DNA of 64,000 nt from an uncultured Caldimonas sp. (lineage in GTDB: Bacteria > Pseudomonadota > Gammaproteobacteria > Burkholderiales > Burkholderiaceae): the NCBI RefSeq assembly GCF_946480305.1, contig NZ_CAMLJQ010000004.1, positions 124,001-188,000 of the forward strand, read 5' to 3'. The translations under genes and the position numbers were made by a program. The number at the start of each line of letters is the position of its first letter. The stretch's first letter is position 1. The notes under the pieces were generated by a model. The model made no database searches, was not told the DNA's origin, and was given only the letters and a program-made list of their open reading frames with translations. Shown piece by piece: positions 35,144-44,416 of the stretch.

Positions 35144-35970
35144 GCCGCCTTGGCGCGGAAGCCGCCCGGCGCACGGTCCACCGCCCGGCGGCCCGTCGGG
35201 CCGGTCAGCCAGTTGACAAACAGCTTCGCGGCCGGGTGGTTGCTGCGGAAGGAACGCATCGCGTGGTAACGATCCGCCAAGCGTGCGTCGCCCTGCACCA
35301 ACATGGCGAGCGCGCCGCGTTGGCGCGCGGCCGACCACGTGCCGCGGTCGACCAGCACATAGGCCTCCTGCGCCACGGCCTGCGCCAGCGTTTCGCCCAT
35401 GCCGCCGCCCGACTTGAGGTACCACGCGCCCTGCGGCGCCACGCCCGCCGCCTTGAACAGGCTTGCCTCCTTCAATTGCGCACCGGAGCGGTCGACGCAC
35501 GACACGAAACGCGCCTGCCCCTGCGCGCCCGCGGCGGCGATCGCTGCCAGCGCCGCAGCCGCATCCGTTGTGCCGGCGAGCCCGAGCGCATCCTTGCCGC
35601 GCTGCTTGCCGGCAGCGGCCACCGGCCCGGCGATGACGAAGTCGTTCGCTGCAACGAAGCGGCGGTCATGCACGAGGCCCTGCTTGTCCAGCGCCTCCTC
35701 GATCTCCGGGGCATGCGTGATCGCCACGTCCAGCTCGCCCTGCTCCAGCAGCGCGAGCAGCTTGCCGCTCGGCCCCGGGGTGGCGACGAAGCCCAATCCG
35801 GTGTCGCGCGCCAGCGCTTTCTGGATGTGGCGCACGAAGCCGCTGTCGACCAGGGAGGTGGCCACGCCGACCAGCATCTGCTCCTTTTGAGGACGACGCT
35901 GCTGCGCATGGGCCACCGGCCAGGAGGCGGCAAGCAGGGAAGCAAGCAAGAGGCGGCGGGACGGCGTCAT
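35140..35970 (-). CDS. substrate-binding protein, tungstate/molybdate (TupA-like)
   Basis: A 276-aa secreted protein with a twin-Arg-like signal (MTPSRRLLLASLLAASWPVAHA). The solute-binding core fits TupA-type proteins: VGVATSLVDSGFVRHIQKAL, GELDVAITHAPEIEEAL and AANDFVIAGPVAA. The C-terminal half has RSFRSNHPAAKLFVNWLTG, also TupA-like. ATG at 35970 is preferred to the TTG two codons upstream; no good ribosome-binding site is visible. No permease or ATPase gene is adjacent, which is odd for an ABC component. It is coupled to the MOSC gene. Confidence 0.72.
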   Translation of the reverse strand: MTPSRRLLLASLLAASWPVAHAQQRRPQKEQMLVGVATSLVDSGFVRHIQKALARDTGLGFVATPGPSGKLLALLEQGELDVAITHAPEIEEALDKQGLVHDRRFVAANDFVIAGPVAAAGKQRGKDALGLAGTTDAAAALAAIAAAGAQGQARFVSCVDRSGAQLKEASLFKAAGVAPQGAWYLKSGGGMGETLAQAVAQEAYVLVDRGTWSAARQRGALAMLVQGDARLADRYHAMRSFRSNHPAAKLFVNWLTGPTGRRAVDRAPGGFRAKAA

Positions 35971-36090
35971 GGGCAACCGGTGGGTGGGTGATCAGCGCTG
36001 CGATCTTACTGAGCCACCCCGACACGCGTCGGTGCCCGAACGAGCACAACGTCACGGTGTGCTGCGCCCGTGGCGGCACAAGCCGGCGCG

Positions 36091-37020
36091 TCAGCCCGCG
36101 AAACGGTTGACCGGCAAGCCGGTGGCGTTGGTCTCCACCGCGAACAGCGCGCCGGCCAGCGGCTGCGCGGCGAGCTTCTGCGCGTCCAGCTCGAAACGTG
36201 CGGTGGTGATGAACAGCGTCGACAAACGCGGCCCACCGAAGGCGACATTGGTGACGTGGTCGGTGGGCAGTTGGACGCGCAGCAGTTCGGCGCCGTCCGC
36301 CGGGTCGTGGCAGGTCACGCAGGCGGCACCCCAGTGCGCAATCCACAGGCGGCCGGCGGCATCGGTCGTCATGCCGTCGGGGTAGCCCTGGCCCGGCCCG
36401 AAGCGGCCCCACAGCCGACGGTTCGACAGCGTGCCGCCGGCGGGGTCGAAGTCGAACGCGTAGATGTGGTCGCGGGCCGTGTCGTTGACGAGGATGGTGC
36501 GGCCGTCGAGCGTCCAGGTGGGCCCGTTGGTCACCGGGTAGCCCTCGTCGAGCGCGCGCACGCAGGTGCCGTCCGGGTCGTAGCGATACAGCGCGCCCGT
36601 CGGCGCTTCACAGGCGAAGTCCATCGTGCCGCCCCAGAACCGTCCCTGCGCATCGCACTTGCCGTCGTTGAAGCGGTTGCCCGGCCGCTCCGGCTCGGGC
36701 TCGACCAGGCGCTGCAATTCGCCACGGCCCTCGCTCGCATCCGGGTCGAAGAACGCGAAGCCGCGGCGCAATGCGACGATCAGCCCCGGCCGCTGCGCGC
36801 ACTCGGCGACTGCGGAGATGGTGTCGTCGAAATGCCAGGACTCGCGCTGCCCGGTCGCCGGCGTGTAGCGGTACAGCCAGTGCTGCAGGATGTCCACCCA
36901 GTACAGCGCCTGGCGCTGCACCGACCAGCAGGTCCCCTCGCCGAGTTCCGCACCGGCGGCCCACACGGCCCTCGGTTCGTCGAGCAAGGCGGGGGCATCC
37001 GGGCGGCTGGCGCTGGTCAT
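36091..37020 (-). CDS. SMP-30/gluconolactonase family sugar lactonase
   Basis: A 309-aa six-bladed beta-propeller hydrolase that opens sugar 1,4- or 1,5-lactones using one divalent metal. Ligands are visible as Glu in GAELGEGTCW, Asn in NRFNDGKCDAQGRFWGG, Asn in YPVTNGPTW and Asp in YPDGMTTDAAGRLW. It lies leftward, just after the dehydratase and near the sugar dehydrogenase, so it should hydrolyse the L-arabino- or D-galactonolactone made by the SDR enzyme. Cytoplasmic, with no signal peptide. Confidence 0.87.
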   Translation of the reverse strand: MTSASRPDAPALLDEPRAVWAAGAELGEGTCWSVQRQALYWVDILQHWLYRYTPATGQRESWHFDDTISAVAECAQRPGLIVALRRGFAFFDPDASEGRGELQRLVEPEPERPGNRFNDGKCDAQGRFWGGTMDFACEAPTGALYRYDPDGTCVRALDEGYPVTNGPTWTLDGRTILVNDTARDHIYAFDFDPAGGTLSNRRLWGRFGPGQGYPDGMTTDAAGRLWIAHWGAACVTCHDPADGAELLRVQLPTDHVTNVAFGGPRLSTLFITTARFELDAQKLAAQPLAGALFAVETNATGLPVNRFAG

Positions 37021-37100
37021 GACGTGAGCAAGGGCTGTGAGCGAAAGAGGCGTGCATGCTACGCGTCTCGGCAGCGGCCGCGGCGCGTAATCTGCATGTA

Positions 37101-38837
37101 TCAGTGCGAATCGCGCGGCACGCCGGCACCGCTGCCGCCGACGAGGAAGTCCAGATCCGCCCCCAGGTGCGCCTGCTGCACGTGGTCGACATACAGCTTG
37201 TACCAACCACGCTTCGGCGGCTCGGGCGGCTGCCAGTCGGCCCGCCGTCGCGCCAGCTCCTCGTCGCTCACCTCCAGGTGCAAGCGGCGCGCGGCCACGT
37301 CGAGCTCGATGATGTCGCCGCTGCGCACCAGGGCCAGCGGCCCGCCCGCTGCGGCCTCGGGCGAGGTGTGCAGCACCACGGTGCCGTAGGCGGTGCCGCT
37401 CATGCGCGCGTCCGAGATGCGGACCATGTCGGTGATGCCGCGTCGCAGCACCTTCGGCGGCAGCGGCATGTTGCCCACCTCGGCCATGCCTGGGTAGCCG
37501 CGCGGTCCGCAGTTCTTCAGCACCAGGATGCAGTGTTCGTCCACGTCCAGCGCTTCGTCGTCGATGCGCGCATGGAATTCCTCGATCGTCTCGAACACCA
37601 CGGCACGGCCGCGGTGCTTCAGCAGGTGCGGCGAGGCCGCGGAGGGTTTGATCACCGCACCGTCCGGTGCCAGGTTGCCGCGCAGCACGGCAATGCCCGC
37701 CGCCGGCTTGAACGGCTCGGCATAAGGGCGGATCACCTCACGGTTCCAGCACGGTGCGTTGGCGATGTTCTCGCCGATCGTCTTGCCGTTCACCGTGAGG
37801 GCCTGTGGATGCAGCAGGTGCTGGATCTCGCGCAGCACCGCCGGCAGGCCGCCGGCATAGAAGAAGTCTTCCATCAGGAAGCGGCCCGAAGGCTGCAGGT
37901 CGACCAGGCACGGCACCTCGGAGCCGAGGCGGTCCCAGTCGGCCAGGGTCAGCGGCACGCCCATGCGCCCGGCGATCGCCAACAGGTGGATCACCGCGTT
38001 GGTGGAGCCGCCGATCGCCGCGTTGGTGCGGATCGCGTTCTCGAACGCCTCGCGTGTGAGGATCTTCGACATGCGCAGGTCGTCTTTCACCATCTCGACG
38101 ATGCGCCGGCCGGTCAGCTGCGCCAGCCGGTTGCGCCGCGTGTCCGCCGCCGGGATGGCCGCGTTCTCGGGCAGCGCCATGCCGAGCGCCTCGACCATCG
38201 ACGCCATCGTCGAGGCCGTGCCCATCGTCATGCAGCTGCCCTTGGAGCGGTGCATGCAGCTCTCGGCTTCGGTGAACTCCTGGAACGTCATCTCGCCGGC
38301 GCGCACCATCTCGCTCATCTGCCACACGCCGGTGCCGGAGCCGATGTCCTGCCCGCGGAACTTGCCGTTGAGCATCGGCCCGCCGGAGAGTCCGATCGTC
38401 GGCAGGTCGCAACTCGCCGCGCCCATCAGCAGGGCCGGGGTCGTCTTGTCGCAGCCCATCAGCAGCACGACGCCGTCGATCGGGTTGCCACGGATCGACT
38501 CCTCCACGTCCATGCTTGCCAAATTGCGAAACAGCATCGCGGTCGGGCGCAGCTGCGTCTCGCCGAGCGACATGACCGGGAATTCGAGCGGAAAGCCGCC
38601 GGCCTCGTACACGCCGCGCTTGACGAACTCGGCCAGCTCGCGGAAGTGCCCATTGCAGGGGGTGAGTTCGCTCCAGGTGTTGCAGATGCCGATCACCGGC
38701 CGGCCGTCCAGCAGGTCATGCGGGTAGCCCTGGTTCTTGATCCAGCTTCGATGCACGAAGCCGTCGCGGTCCTGTCGACCGAACCAGGCCTGGCTGCGGC
38801 GAAACGGCTTGTCTTTCGGGTCCTTCGGGTCGTCCAT
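37101..38837 (-). CDS. IlvD/Edd family sugar-acid dehydratase (L-arabinonate/D-galactonate type)
   Basis: A 578-aa Fe-S dehydratase. GICNTWSELTPCNGHFRELA, LLMGCDKTTPALLMGAASC and RSKGSCMTMGTASTMASM hold the cluster cysteines. The CNTWSELTPCN form distinguishes sugar-acid dehydratases from IlvD (dihydroxyacid) enzymes. The length of about 580 aa is that of L-arabinonate dehydratases. It should convert L-arabinonate to 2-keto-3-deoxyarabonate, and probably D-galactonate to 2-keto-3-deoxygalactonate, since DgoK and DgoA are in the locus but no separate galactonate dehydratase is. The divergent promoter shared with the SDR gene carries a putative GbpR site. Confidence 0.88.
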   Translation of the reverse strand: MDDPKDPKDKPFRRSQAWFGRQDRDGFVHRSWIKNQGYPHDLLDGRPVIGICNTWSELTPCNGHFRELAEFVKRGVYEAGGFPLEFPVMSLGETQLRPTAMLFRNLASMDVEESIRGNPIDGVVLLMGCDKTTPALLMGAASCDLPTIGLSGGPMLNGKFRGQDIGSGTGVWQMSEMVRAGEMTFQEFTEAESCMHRSKGSCMTMGTASTMASMVEALGMALPENAAIPAADTRRNRLAQLTGRRIVEMVKDDLRMSKILTREAFENAIRTNAAIGGSTNAVIHLLAIAGRMGVPLTLADWDRLGSEVPCLVDLQPSGRFLMEDFFYAGGLPAVLREIQHLLHPQALTVNGKTIGENIANAPCWNREVIRPYAEPFKPAAGIAVLRGNLAPDGAVIKPSAASPHLLKHRGRAVVFETIEEFHARIDDEALDVDEHCILVLKNCGPRGYPGMAEVGNMPLPPKVLRRGITDMVRISDARMSGTAYGTVVLHTSPEAAAGGPLALVRSGDIIELDVAARRLHLEVSDEELARRRADWQPPEPPKRGWYKLYVDHVQQAHLGADLDFLVGGSGAGVPRDSH

Positions 38838-38927
38838 GCGGCGCGTCTTTCTTGGTGAGGCACTTGACGCGGGGCATCCTATCGCTGCACATTGATATTA
38901 GAAAAATAAAAAGAACGGCTTTATTGA

Positions 38928-38945
38928 TATCGAAATTCGTATGCC
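38928..38945 (+). promoter_or_regulatory. candidate GbpR/LysR operator (copy 1)
   Basis: TATCGAAATTCGTATGCC lies in the AT-rich divergent region between the dehydratase and SDR genes. It matches 14 of 18 positions of the motif at 40789-40806. A TATTAGAAA motif also occurs nearby in both regions (38896 and 40824). Binding by the local LysR regulator is inferred. Confidence 0.45.
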
Positions 38946-38966
38946 TATAACAACCTAGGAGATCCC

Positions 38967-39746
38967 GTGGACACCCCTCCCCCCGCCACTGCCGCCCGTT
39001 ATCCCAGCCTGCGCGACCGGCCGGTGTTCGTCACCGGCGGCGGCATCGGCATCGGTGCCGCCATCGTTGCTGCCTTCGCACGGCAGGGTGCGCCGGTCGC
39101 CTTCGTCGACATCGCCGAAGCTCCCAGCGCCGCCCTCGCCCGCCAGTTGCAGGACGAGGGCCACCGCGTGTGGTGGCTCGCCTGCGACGTGCGCGACGTG
39201 GCCGCACTGCAGGGCGCGGTGCACCACGCCGCCTCCGAACTGGGCGACTTCCACGCGCTCGTCAACAACGTCGCCAGCGACGACCGCCACACGCTGGAAT
39301 CGGTGTCCGCCGAATACTGGGACGAACGCATGGCGGTCAACCAGCGGCCGGCGTTCTTCGCGATCCAGGCCGTGGTGCCCGGCATGCGCCGACGCGGCGG
39401 CGGCGCCGTGATCAACCTCGGCTCGACCGGCTGGCAGACCAAGGCCAGCGGCTACCCGTGCTACGCGGTGGCGAAGTCCTCGGTCGACGGACTCACCCGC
39501 GGGCTCGCCGTGCCGCTGGGTCGCGACCGCATCCGCATCAACACCGTCTCGCCCGGCTGGGTGATGACCGAGCGGCAGGTCAGGTTGTGGCTCACGCCCG
39601 AATCCGAAAAGGAACTGGAACGCACCCAGTGCCTGCCCGACCGCCTGATGCCCGAGGACGTCGCCAACTTCGTCCTGTTCCTCGCCTCGGACGAAGGCCG
39701 CATGTGCACCGCCCAGGAGTTCAAGGTCGACGCCGGCTGGAGTTGA
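38967..39746 (+). CDS. SDR family sugar dehydrogenase (probable L-arabinose/D-galactose 1-dehydrogenase)
   Basis: A 259-aa short-chain dehydrogenase. The NAD(P) motif TGGGIGIG is at 23-30, NNVA at 100-103 (a variant of NNAG), and the catalytic set is Ser153, Tyr166 and Lys170 (YAVAKS). The start is GTG with TAGGAGATCCC before it. From context it should oxidise the anomeric carbon of arabinose or galactose to the lactone. It is divergent from the dehydratase across a promoter with a putative GbpR site, and convergent with the LysR gene. Substrate inferred, not read from the sequence. Confidence 0.83.
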   Translation: MDTPPPATAARYPSLRDRPVFVTGGGIGIGAAIVAAFARQGAPVAFVDIAEAPSAALARQLQDEGHRVWWLACDVRDVAALQGAVHHAASELGDFHALVNNVASDDRHTLESVSAEYWDERMAVNQRPAFFAIQAVVPGMRRRGGGAVINLGSTGWQTKASGYPCYAVAKSSVDGLTRGLAVPLGRDRIRINTVSPGWVMTERQVRLWLTPESEKELERTQCLPDRLMPEDVANFVLFLASDEGRMCTAQEFKVDAGWS

Positions 39747-39815
39747 CCCTCCGACAGCAGCGCCACCGGGACGGCAGGGCACGCGGGCGCGGGACTGTCC
39801 CCCGCTCCAGCGCAG

Positions 39816-40772
39816 CTAAGAATCCAACCGCGCCCCATACACCGACACCGCCGCATTCCGCACCGCCTGCAGCATCACCTTCGCCGCCGGCGACAACAAC
39901 CGGTCGGTCCGCGTGATCAACCCGAACGCATCCATCTTGCACGGCAGCGCGATCGGCAGCACCGCCACCAGCCCGTGCTCGGCGTAGTAGCGTCCCACGT
40001 CGGCCGCCACCACCGCCACCATGTCGCTCTGCTGCAGCATCTTGGTGACGAACAGCAGTGCCGGGCTCTCGATCAGGTTGACCGGCGCCTCCAGCCCTTC
40101 CTCCTGGAACATCAGCTCGAAGCGATGCCGCAGCACGCTGCCCGCCGGCGGCACGATCCAGCCGGTATTGACCAGATCACGCAGGCCCAGCCTGGCCACG
40201 CCCAGCAACGGGTGCCCTGACCGCACCATCGCGCACACCGGCTCCTCCGCCAGCGCCTCGTAGCGCAGGTCGCTCTTGTCGTGCCGTTCGAACAGCCGGC
40301 CGATCATCAGATCGAGCTTGCCCTGGGCCAGCCGCTCCATCAGCACGTCGCTCGTCTCGATCGCCACCGACACGCTCAGGTTCGGGTGCTCCTGCTTGAC
40401 CTGCGCCACCGCCGCCGGCAGCAGGGCCATGCCCGGCGCCGTGATGGCGCCCACGCTCACCTGTCCGAAGCGCCCTGCCTTCAGCGCCTCGATCTCGTCA
40501 TGTGCCTGCGACAGGCTGGACAGCGCCATGCGCGCGTGGCGGATCATCGTCTCGCCATACCAGGTGGCCCGCATGCCGCGCGGCAGCCGCTCGAACAGCT
40601 CCACGCCCAGCATCTCCTCCAGGTCCTTCAGCAGCTTGGAAGCGGCCGGCTGCGTCATGTTGAGCACCTGCGCCGCGCGGTGGATGTTGCCCTCCTCCTC
40701 CAGCGCGATCAGCAGCAGCAACTGCCGGGTCTTGAGCCGGGCACGGATGAACCAGTGGGTGTAGTTGGTCAT
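39816..40772 (-). CDS. gbpR: LysR family regulator, GbpR-like
   Basis: A 318-aa LysR protein. The HTH is GNIHRAAQVLNMTQPAASKL (about 28-47), followed by the effector domain. The N-terminus (TNYTHWFIRARLKTRQLLLL) and overall length resemble GbpR, the regulator of the galactose/arabinose-binding protein ChvE/SbpA in Agrobacterium and Azospirillum. It is divergent from the AraD1 gene, with 151 bases between starts, and sits in the middle of the sugar locus, so it probably responds to arabinose or galactose. Confidence 0.85.
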   Translation of the reverse strand: MTNYTHWFIRARLKTRQLLLLIALEEEGNIHRAAQVLNMTQPAASKLLKDLEEMLGVELFERLPRGMRATWYGETMIRHARMALSSLSQAHDEIEALKAGRFGQVSVGAITAPGMALLPAAVAQVKQEHPNLSVSVAIETSDVLMERLAQGKLDLMIGRLFERHDKSDLRYEALAEEPVCAMVRSGHPLLGVARLGLRDLVNTGWIVPPAGSVLRHRFELMFQEEGLEAPVNLIESPALLFVTKMLQQSDMVAVVAADVGRYYAEHGLVAVLPIALPCKMDAFGLITRTDRLLSPAAKVMLQAVRNAAVSVYGARLDS

Positions 40773-40788
40773 GTCGGGTCGCCTGATG

Positions 40789-40806
40789 TATCCAAAATCG
40801 TATATC
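40789..40806 (+). promoter_or_regulatory. candidate GbpR/LysR operator (copy 2)
   Basis: TATCCAAAATCGTATATC lies in the divergent region between the regulator and the AraD1 operon. It is the counterpart of 38928-38945, with a second TATTAGAAA motif at 40824-40832. LysR proteins normally bind such AT-rich sites between divergent genes. Confidence 0.45.
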
Positions 40807-40923
40807 GATCAGGCCGGAAAAACTATTAGAAAGTTATCGATCGCGTTCGTACGATCCGGCAACCAAGAAAACGAGGCGCCCAGAACGCGCGATGCCGGCC
40901 CGGCCGGCTCTCATGGAGACAAG

Positions 40924-41922
40924 ATGCGACTGATCCAGTACCGCGATGAGCGCGGCCGCTGCTGCGTGGGCGTGGTGGCCGACGCGGGCCACGAGGTCCG
41001 CCCGGTGAACGGCGCCGAATCGACCTACGCATTGGCTCTGGCTGCCATCGAGGCCGGCACCTCGCTGGAAGCGCAGGTCGAGGGCCGGCTCGGCACCCCG
41101 CAGCCCTATGCCCCGCTGCTGAAGGAAGGCCGGGTCCTCAACCCGCTGTCCCACCCCGATCCGGCGCACTGCCTCGTCACCGGCACCGGCCTGACGCACA
41201 TGGGCAGCGCCGCGACGCGCGACGCGATGCACCAGAAGGTGGCCGGCGACGAAGCCAGCCTGTCGGACTCGATGCGCATGTTCAAGTGGGGCATCGAAGG
41301 CGGCCGCCCCGCCCCAGGCACGCCGGGCGTGCAGCCCGAATGGTTCTACAAGGGCGACGGCAGCGTGGTCGCCGCGCCCGGCGCGCCGCTGCTATCGCCG
41401 GCCTTCGCGCTCGACGCGGGCGAGGAGCCGGAGCTGGTCGGCCTGTACGTGATCGGCCCGGACGGCACGCCGCACCGGCTCGGTTTTGCGCTGGGCAACG
41501 AGTTCTCCGACCACGTGACCGAGCGGCAGAACTACCTCTACCTCGCCCATTCCAAGCTGCGCGCCTGCGCGGTGGGCCCCGAGTTGCGCACCGGCGCGCT
41601 GCCGGCCGACCTGCAGGGCGAAAGCCGCATCCGCCGAGGCCAAGAGGTCGTGTGGCGCAAGCCCTTCGCCACTGGCGAGGCCAACATGTGCCACTCGATC
41701 GACAACCTCGAATACCACCACTTCAAGTACGCGCAGCACCGCCGCCCGGGCGACGTGCACTTGCACTTCTTCGGCACCGCCACCTTGAGCTTCGCCGACG
41801 GCGTGCGCGTGCAGCCGGGCGATTGCTTCGAGATCGAGCTGCCCGCACTCGGCGCGGCGCTGGTGAACCCGCTCGCGGTGGACGAGCGGCGCTTCGAAGC
41901 CGGCAGCGTGCGCGCGCTGTGA
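40924..41922 (+). CDS. AraD1/GguC family protein (fumarylacetoacetase superfamily)
   Basis: A 332-aa protein of the FAH superfamily, AraD1/GguC branch, named for its place beside ChvE-GguAB operons. The metal site is formed by the acidic set DAGEEPELVGLYVIGPDG and later GNEFSDHVTERQNYLYLAH. PVLTGTGLTH-like sequence and TPGVQPEWFYKGDGS are family features. The likely step is dehydration of 2-keto-3-deoxy-L-arabonate to 2-oxoglutarate semialdehyde, the substrate of the following aldehyde dehydrogenase. The ATG at 40924 has GGAGA upstream. First gene of a rightward operon running to about 53.6 kb. Confidence 0.82.
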   Translation: MRLIQYRDERGRCCVGVVADAGHEVRPVNGAESTYALALAAIEAGTSLEAQVEGRLGTPQPYAPLLKEGRVLNPLSHPDPAHCLVTGTGLTHMGSAATRDAMHQKVAGDEASLSDSMRMFKWGIEGGRPAPGTPGVQPEWFYKGDGSVVAAPGAPLLSPAFALDAGEEPELVGLYVIGPDGTPHRLGFALGNEFSDHVTERQNYLYLAHSKLRACAVGPELRTGALPADLQGESRIRRGQEVVWRKPFATGEANMCHSIDNLEYHHFKYAQHRRPGDVHLHFFGTATLSFADGVRVQPGDCFEIELPALGAALVNPLAVDERRFEAGSVRAL

Positions 41923-41933
41923 AGGACGCCGCG

Positions 41934-43370
41934 ATGGGCCAACTGTTCAAGCACTACATCAACGGCCGCTGGGAAACCGGCGTGACCATCGGCGTCAGCG
42001 ACAACCCGTCGGACCTCGACGACCCGATCGGCGAATTCGCGCGGGCCGACGCCAACCAGACGGAACAGGCCATCCGCGCCGCCGTCAACGCCCGCGAAGC
42101 GTGGGCCGACAGCACACCGCAGCGGCGCTTCGAGGTGCTCGACGCGATCGGCAGCGAGCTGCTCGCACGCCGCGAAGAACTGGGCCGCCTGCTGGCGCGC
42201 GAAGAAGGCAAGACGCTGCCCGAAGCCACCGCCGAAGCCGCGCGTGCCGGCACCATCTTCAAGTTCTTCGCCGGCGAAGCGCTGCGATTGCGCGGCGACA
42301 AGCTGCCGTCCGTGCGGCCGGGCGTGGAGGTGGAAATCACCCGCGAACCGGTGGGCGTGGTCGGGCTGATCGCGCCGTGGAACTTCCCGCTCGCGATCCC
42401 CGCCTGGAAGATCGCGCCGGCGCTCGCATGGGGCAACACCGTCGTGTTCAAGCCGGCCGAGCTGGTGCCCGGCTGCGCGTGGGCACTGGCCGAGATCATC
42501 AGCCGCTCGGGCCTGCCGGCCGGCGTGTTCAACCTGGTGATGGGCAGCGGCCGCATGGTCGGGCAGACCCTGGTCGACAGCCCGATGGTCGATGCGATCA
42601 GCTTCACCGGCTCGGTGGGTGTGGGCGAAGGCATCCTGAAAACCGCCACCGCGCGACGCGCCAAGGTGCAACTGGAAATGGGCGGCAAGAACCCGCTCGT
42701 GGTGCTGGCCGACGCCGACCTCGACCAGGCGGTGGAGTGCGCGGTGCAGGGCTCTTATTTCTCGACCGGCCAGCGCTGCACCGCCTCGAGCCGCTTGATC
42801 GTCGAAGCCCCGGTGCACCAGGCCTTCGTCGACCGGCTGCGCGCACGGGTGCGCGCGTTGAAGGTCGACCATGCGCTGAAGCGCGGCACTGAGATCGGCC
42901 CGGTGGTCGACGCGCGCCAGCTCGAGCAGGACCGCCACTACATCGAGATCGGCCGCAACGAAGGCGCCGAGTTGCTGTGCGGCGGCGAGCTGCTCGAACG
43001 CGAGACGCGCGGCCACTACCTGGCGCCGGCCCTCTTCCTGGCCGAGCCTCAGCACCGCGTCGCGCGCGAAGAGATCTTCGGCCCGGTCGCCTGCGTGCTG
43101 CGCGCCGACGATGCCACCCATGCGCTGGCGCTGGCCAACGACACACCGTTCGGCCTATGCGCCGGCATCTGCACGACCTCGCTGAAGCATGCGACGCACT
43201 TCAAGCGCCATGCGCAGGCCGGCATGGTGATGGTCAACCTGCCGACCGCCGGGGTCGACCCGCACGTGCCGTTCGGCGGACGCAAGGGGTCGAGCTACGG
43301 GCCGCGCGAACAGGGCAGCTATGCGGCCGAGTTCTACACCACGGTCAAGACGGCCTACACGATGTCATGA
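41934..43370 (+). CDS. aldehyde dehydrogenase (probable 2-oxoglutarate semialdehyde dehydrogenase)
   Basis: A 478-aa NAD(P)-dependent aldehyde dehydrogenase with all catalytic residues: Asn150 in APWNFPL, Glu248 in QLEMGGKNP and Cys282 in GQRCTASS. It starts 11 bases after the AraD1 stop with GAAGGA upstream. Its position after AraD1 and in front of sugar transport genes points to oxidation of 2-oxoglutarate semialdehyde to 2-oxoglutarate, the last step of non-phosphorylative arabinose breakdown. Cofactor preference cannot be read. Confidence 0.88.
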   Translation: MGQLFKHYINGRWETGVTIGVSDNPSDLDDPIGEFARADANQTEQAIRAAVNAREAWADSTPQRRFEVLDAIGSELLARREELGRLLAREEGKTLPEATAEAARAGTIFKFFAGEALRLRGDKLPSVRPGVEVEITREPVGVVGLIAPWNFPLAIPAWKIAPALAWGNTVVFKPAELVPGCAWALAEIISRSGLPAGVFNLVMGSGRMVGQTLVDSPMVDAISFTGSVGVGEGILKTATARRAKVQLEMGGKNPLVVLADADLDQAVECAVQGSYFSTGQRCTASSRLIVEAPVHQAFVDRLRARVRALKVDHALKRGTEIGPVVDARQLEQDRHYIEIGRNEGAELLCGGELLERETRGHYLAPALFLAEPQHRVAREEIFGPVACVLRADDATHALALANDTPFGLCAGICTTSLKHATHFKRHAQAGMVMVNLPTAGVDPHVPFGGRKGSSYGPREQGSYAAEFYTTVKTAYTMS

Positions 43371-43450
43371 CGCGACACTCATGATCGACACGCCGCGCGA
43401 GCCGACATCGGGCTCTCGCGGCACCATTGAAGCAAGAAGAGGAGACACCG

Positions 43451-44416
43451 ATGAATGCAAACAGACGTCATGTGATCGCGGGCCTCGCAGCCGCCGCGGC
43501 GGCCGGTGCGGTGCCGCTTTCGGTCTTCGCACAGAAGAAGATCGTGCTCGGCTTCAGCCAGATCGGCGCGGAGTCCGAGTGGCGCACCGCCAACAGCGAG
43601 TCGATCAAGTCGGCCGCGAAGGAGCACGGCGTCGAACTGAAGTTCTCCGATGCGCAGCAGAAGCAGGAGAACCAGATCAAGGCGCTTCGTTCGTTCATCG
43701 CACAGCGCGTGGACGTGATCGCGTTCTCGCCCGTGGTGGAAAGCGGCTGGGGCACGGTGCTGCGGGAAGCCAAGGCGGCCAAGATCCCGGTGATCCTGAC
43801 CGACCGTGCCGTCAACGAGAAAGACGAGTCGCTGTGGGTCACCTTCATGGGCTCCGACTTCGTCGAGGAGGGCCGCAAGGCGGGCCGCTGGCTGGTCGAC
43901 AAGATGAAGGACGTGAAGGGCGACGTGAACATCGTCGAGCTGCAGGGGACGGTGGGCTCCGCACCGGCGATCGACCGCAAGCGCGGCTTCGAAGAAATCA
44001 TCAAGGCCGACCCGAAGTTCAAGATCATCCGCTCGCAGACCGGCGACTTCACGCGTGCCAAGGGCAAGGAGGTGATGGAAGCCTTCCTGAAAGCCGAGGG
44101 CAAGAAGATCAACGTCCTCTATGCGCACAACGACGACATGGCGATCGGCGCGATCCAGGCGATCGAGGAAGCCGGGTTGAAGCCGGCGAAGGACATCACG
44201 ATCATCTCGATCGACGCGGTGAAGGGTGCGTTCGAAGCGATGATGGCCGGCAAGCTGAACGTCACTATCGAATGCAGCCCGCTGCTCGGGCCGCAACTGA
44301 TGCAGGCGGTGAAGGATCTGAAGGCGGGCAAGACGCTGCCCAAGCGCATCGTGACCGAGGAAGGGATCTTCCCGATGGAAGTCGCGGCCAAAGAATTCCC
44401 CAACAGGAAGTATTGA
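43451..44416 (+). CDS. ytfQ: sugar ABC transporter substrate-binding protein, YtfQ-like
   Basis: A 321-aa periplasmic binding protein (Peripla_BP_4). The signal peptide ends near VPLSVFAQKKIVLG, and GFSQIGAESEWRTANSESIK is the YtfQ-type opening. FSPVVESGWGTVLREAKA and YAHNDDMAIGAIQAIEEAG line the sugar site. The family binds galactofuranose, arabinose or galactose. GAGGAGAC precedes the ATG. Its matching ATPase and permeases (ytfR, ytfT, yjfF) lie 4 kb downstream, after the inserted chvE-gguAB set. A palindromic repeat begins at its stop codon. Confidence 0.9.
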   Translation: MNANRRHVIAGLAAAAAAGAVPLSVFAQKKIVLGFSQIGAESEWRTANSESIKSAAKEHGVELKFSDAQQKQENQIKALRSFIAQRVDVIAFSPVVESGWGTVLREAKAAKIPVILTDRAVNEKDESLWVTFMGSDFVEEGRKAGRWLVDKMKDVKGDVNIVELQGTVGSAPAIDRKRGFEEIIKADPKFKIIRSQTGDFTRAKGKEVMEAFLKAEGKKINVLYAHNDDMAIGAIQAIEEAGLKPAKDITIISIDAVKGAFEAMMAGKLNVTIECSPLLGPQLMQAVKDLKAGKTLPKRIVTEEGIFPMEVAAKEFPNRKY

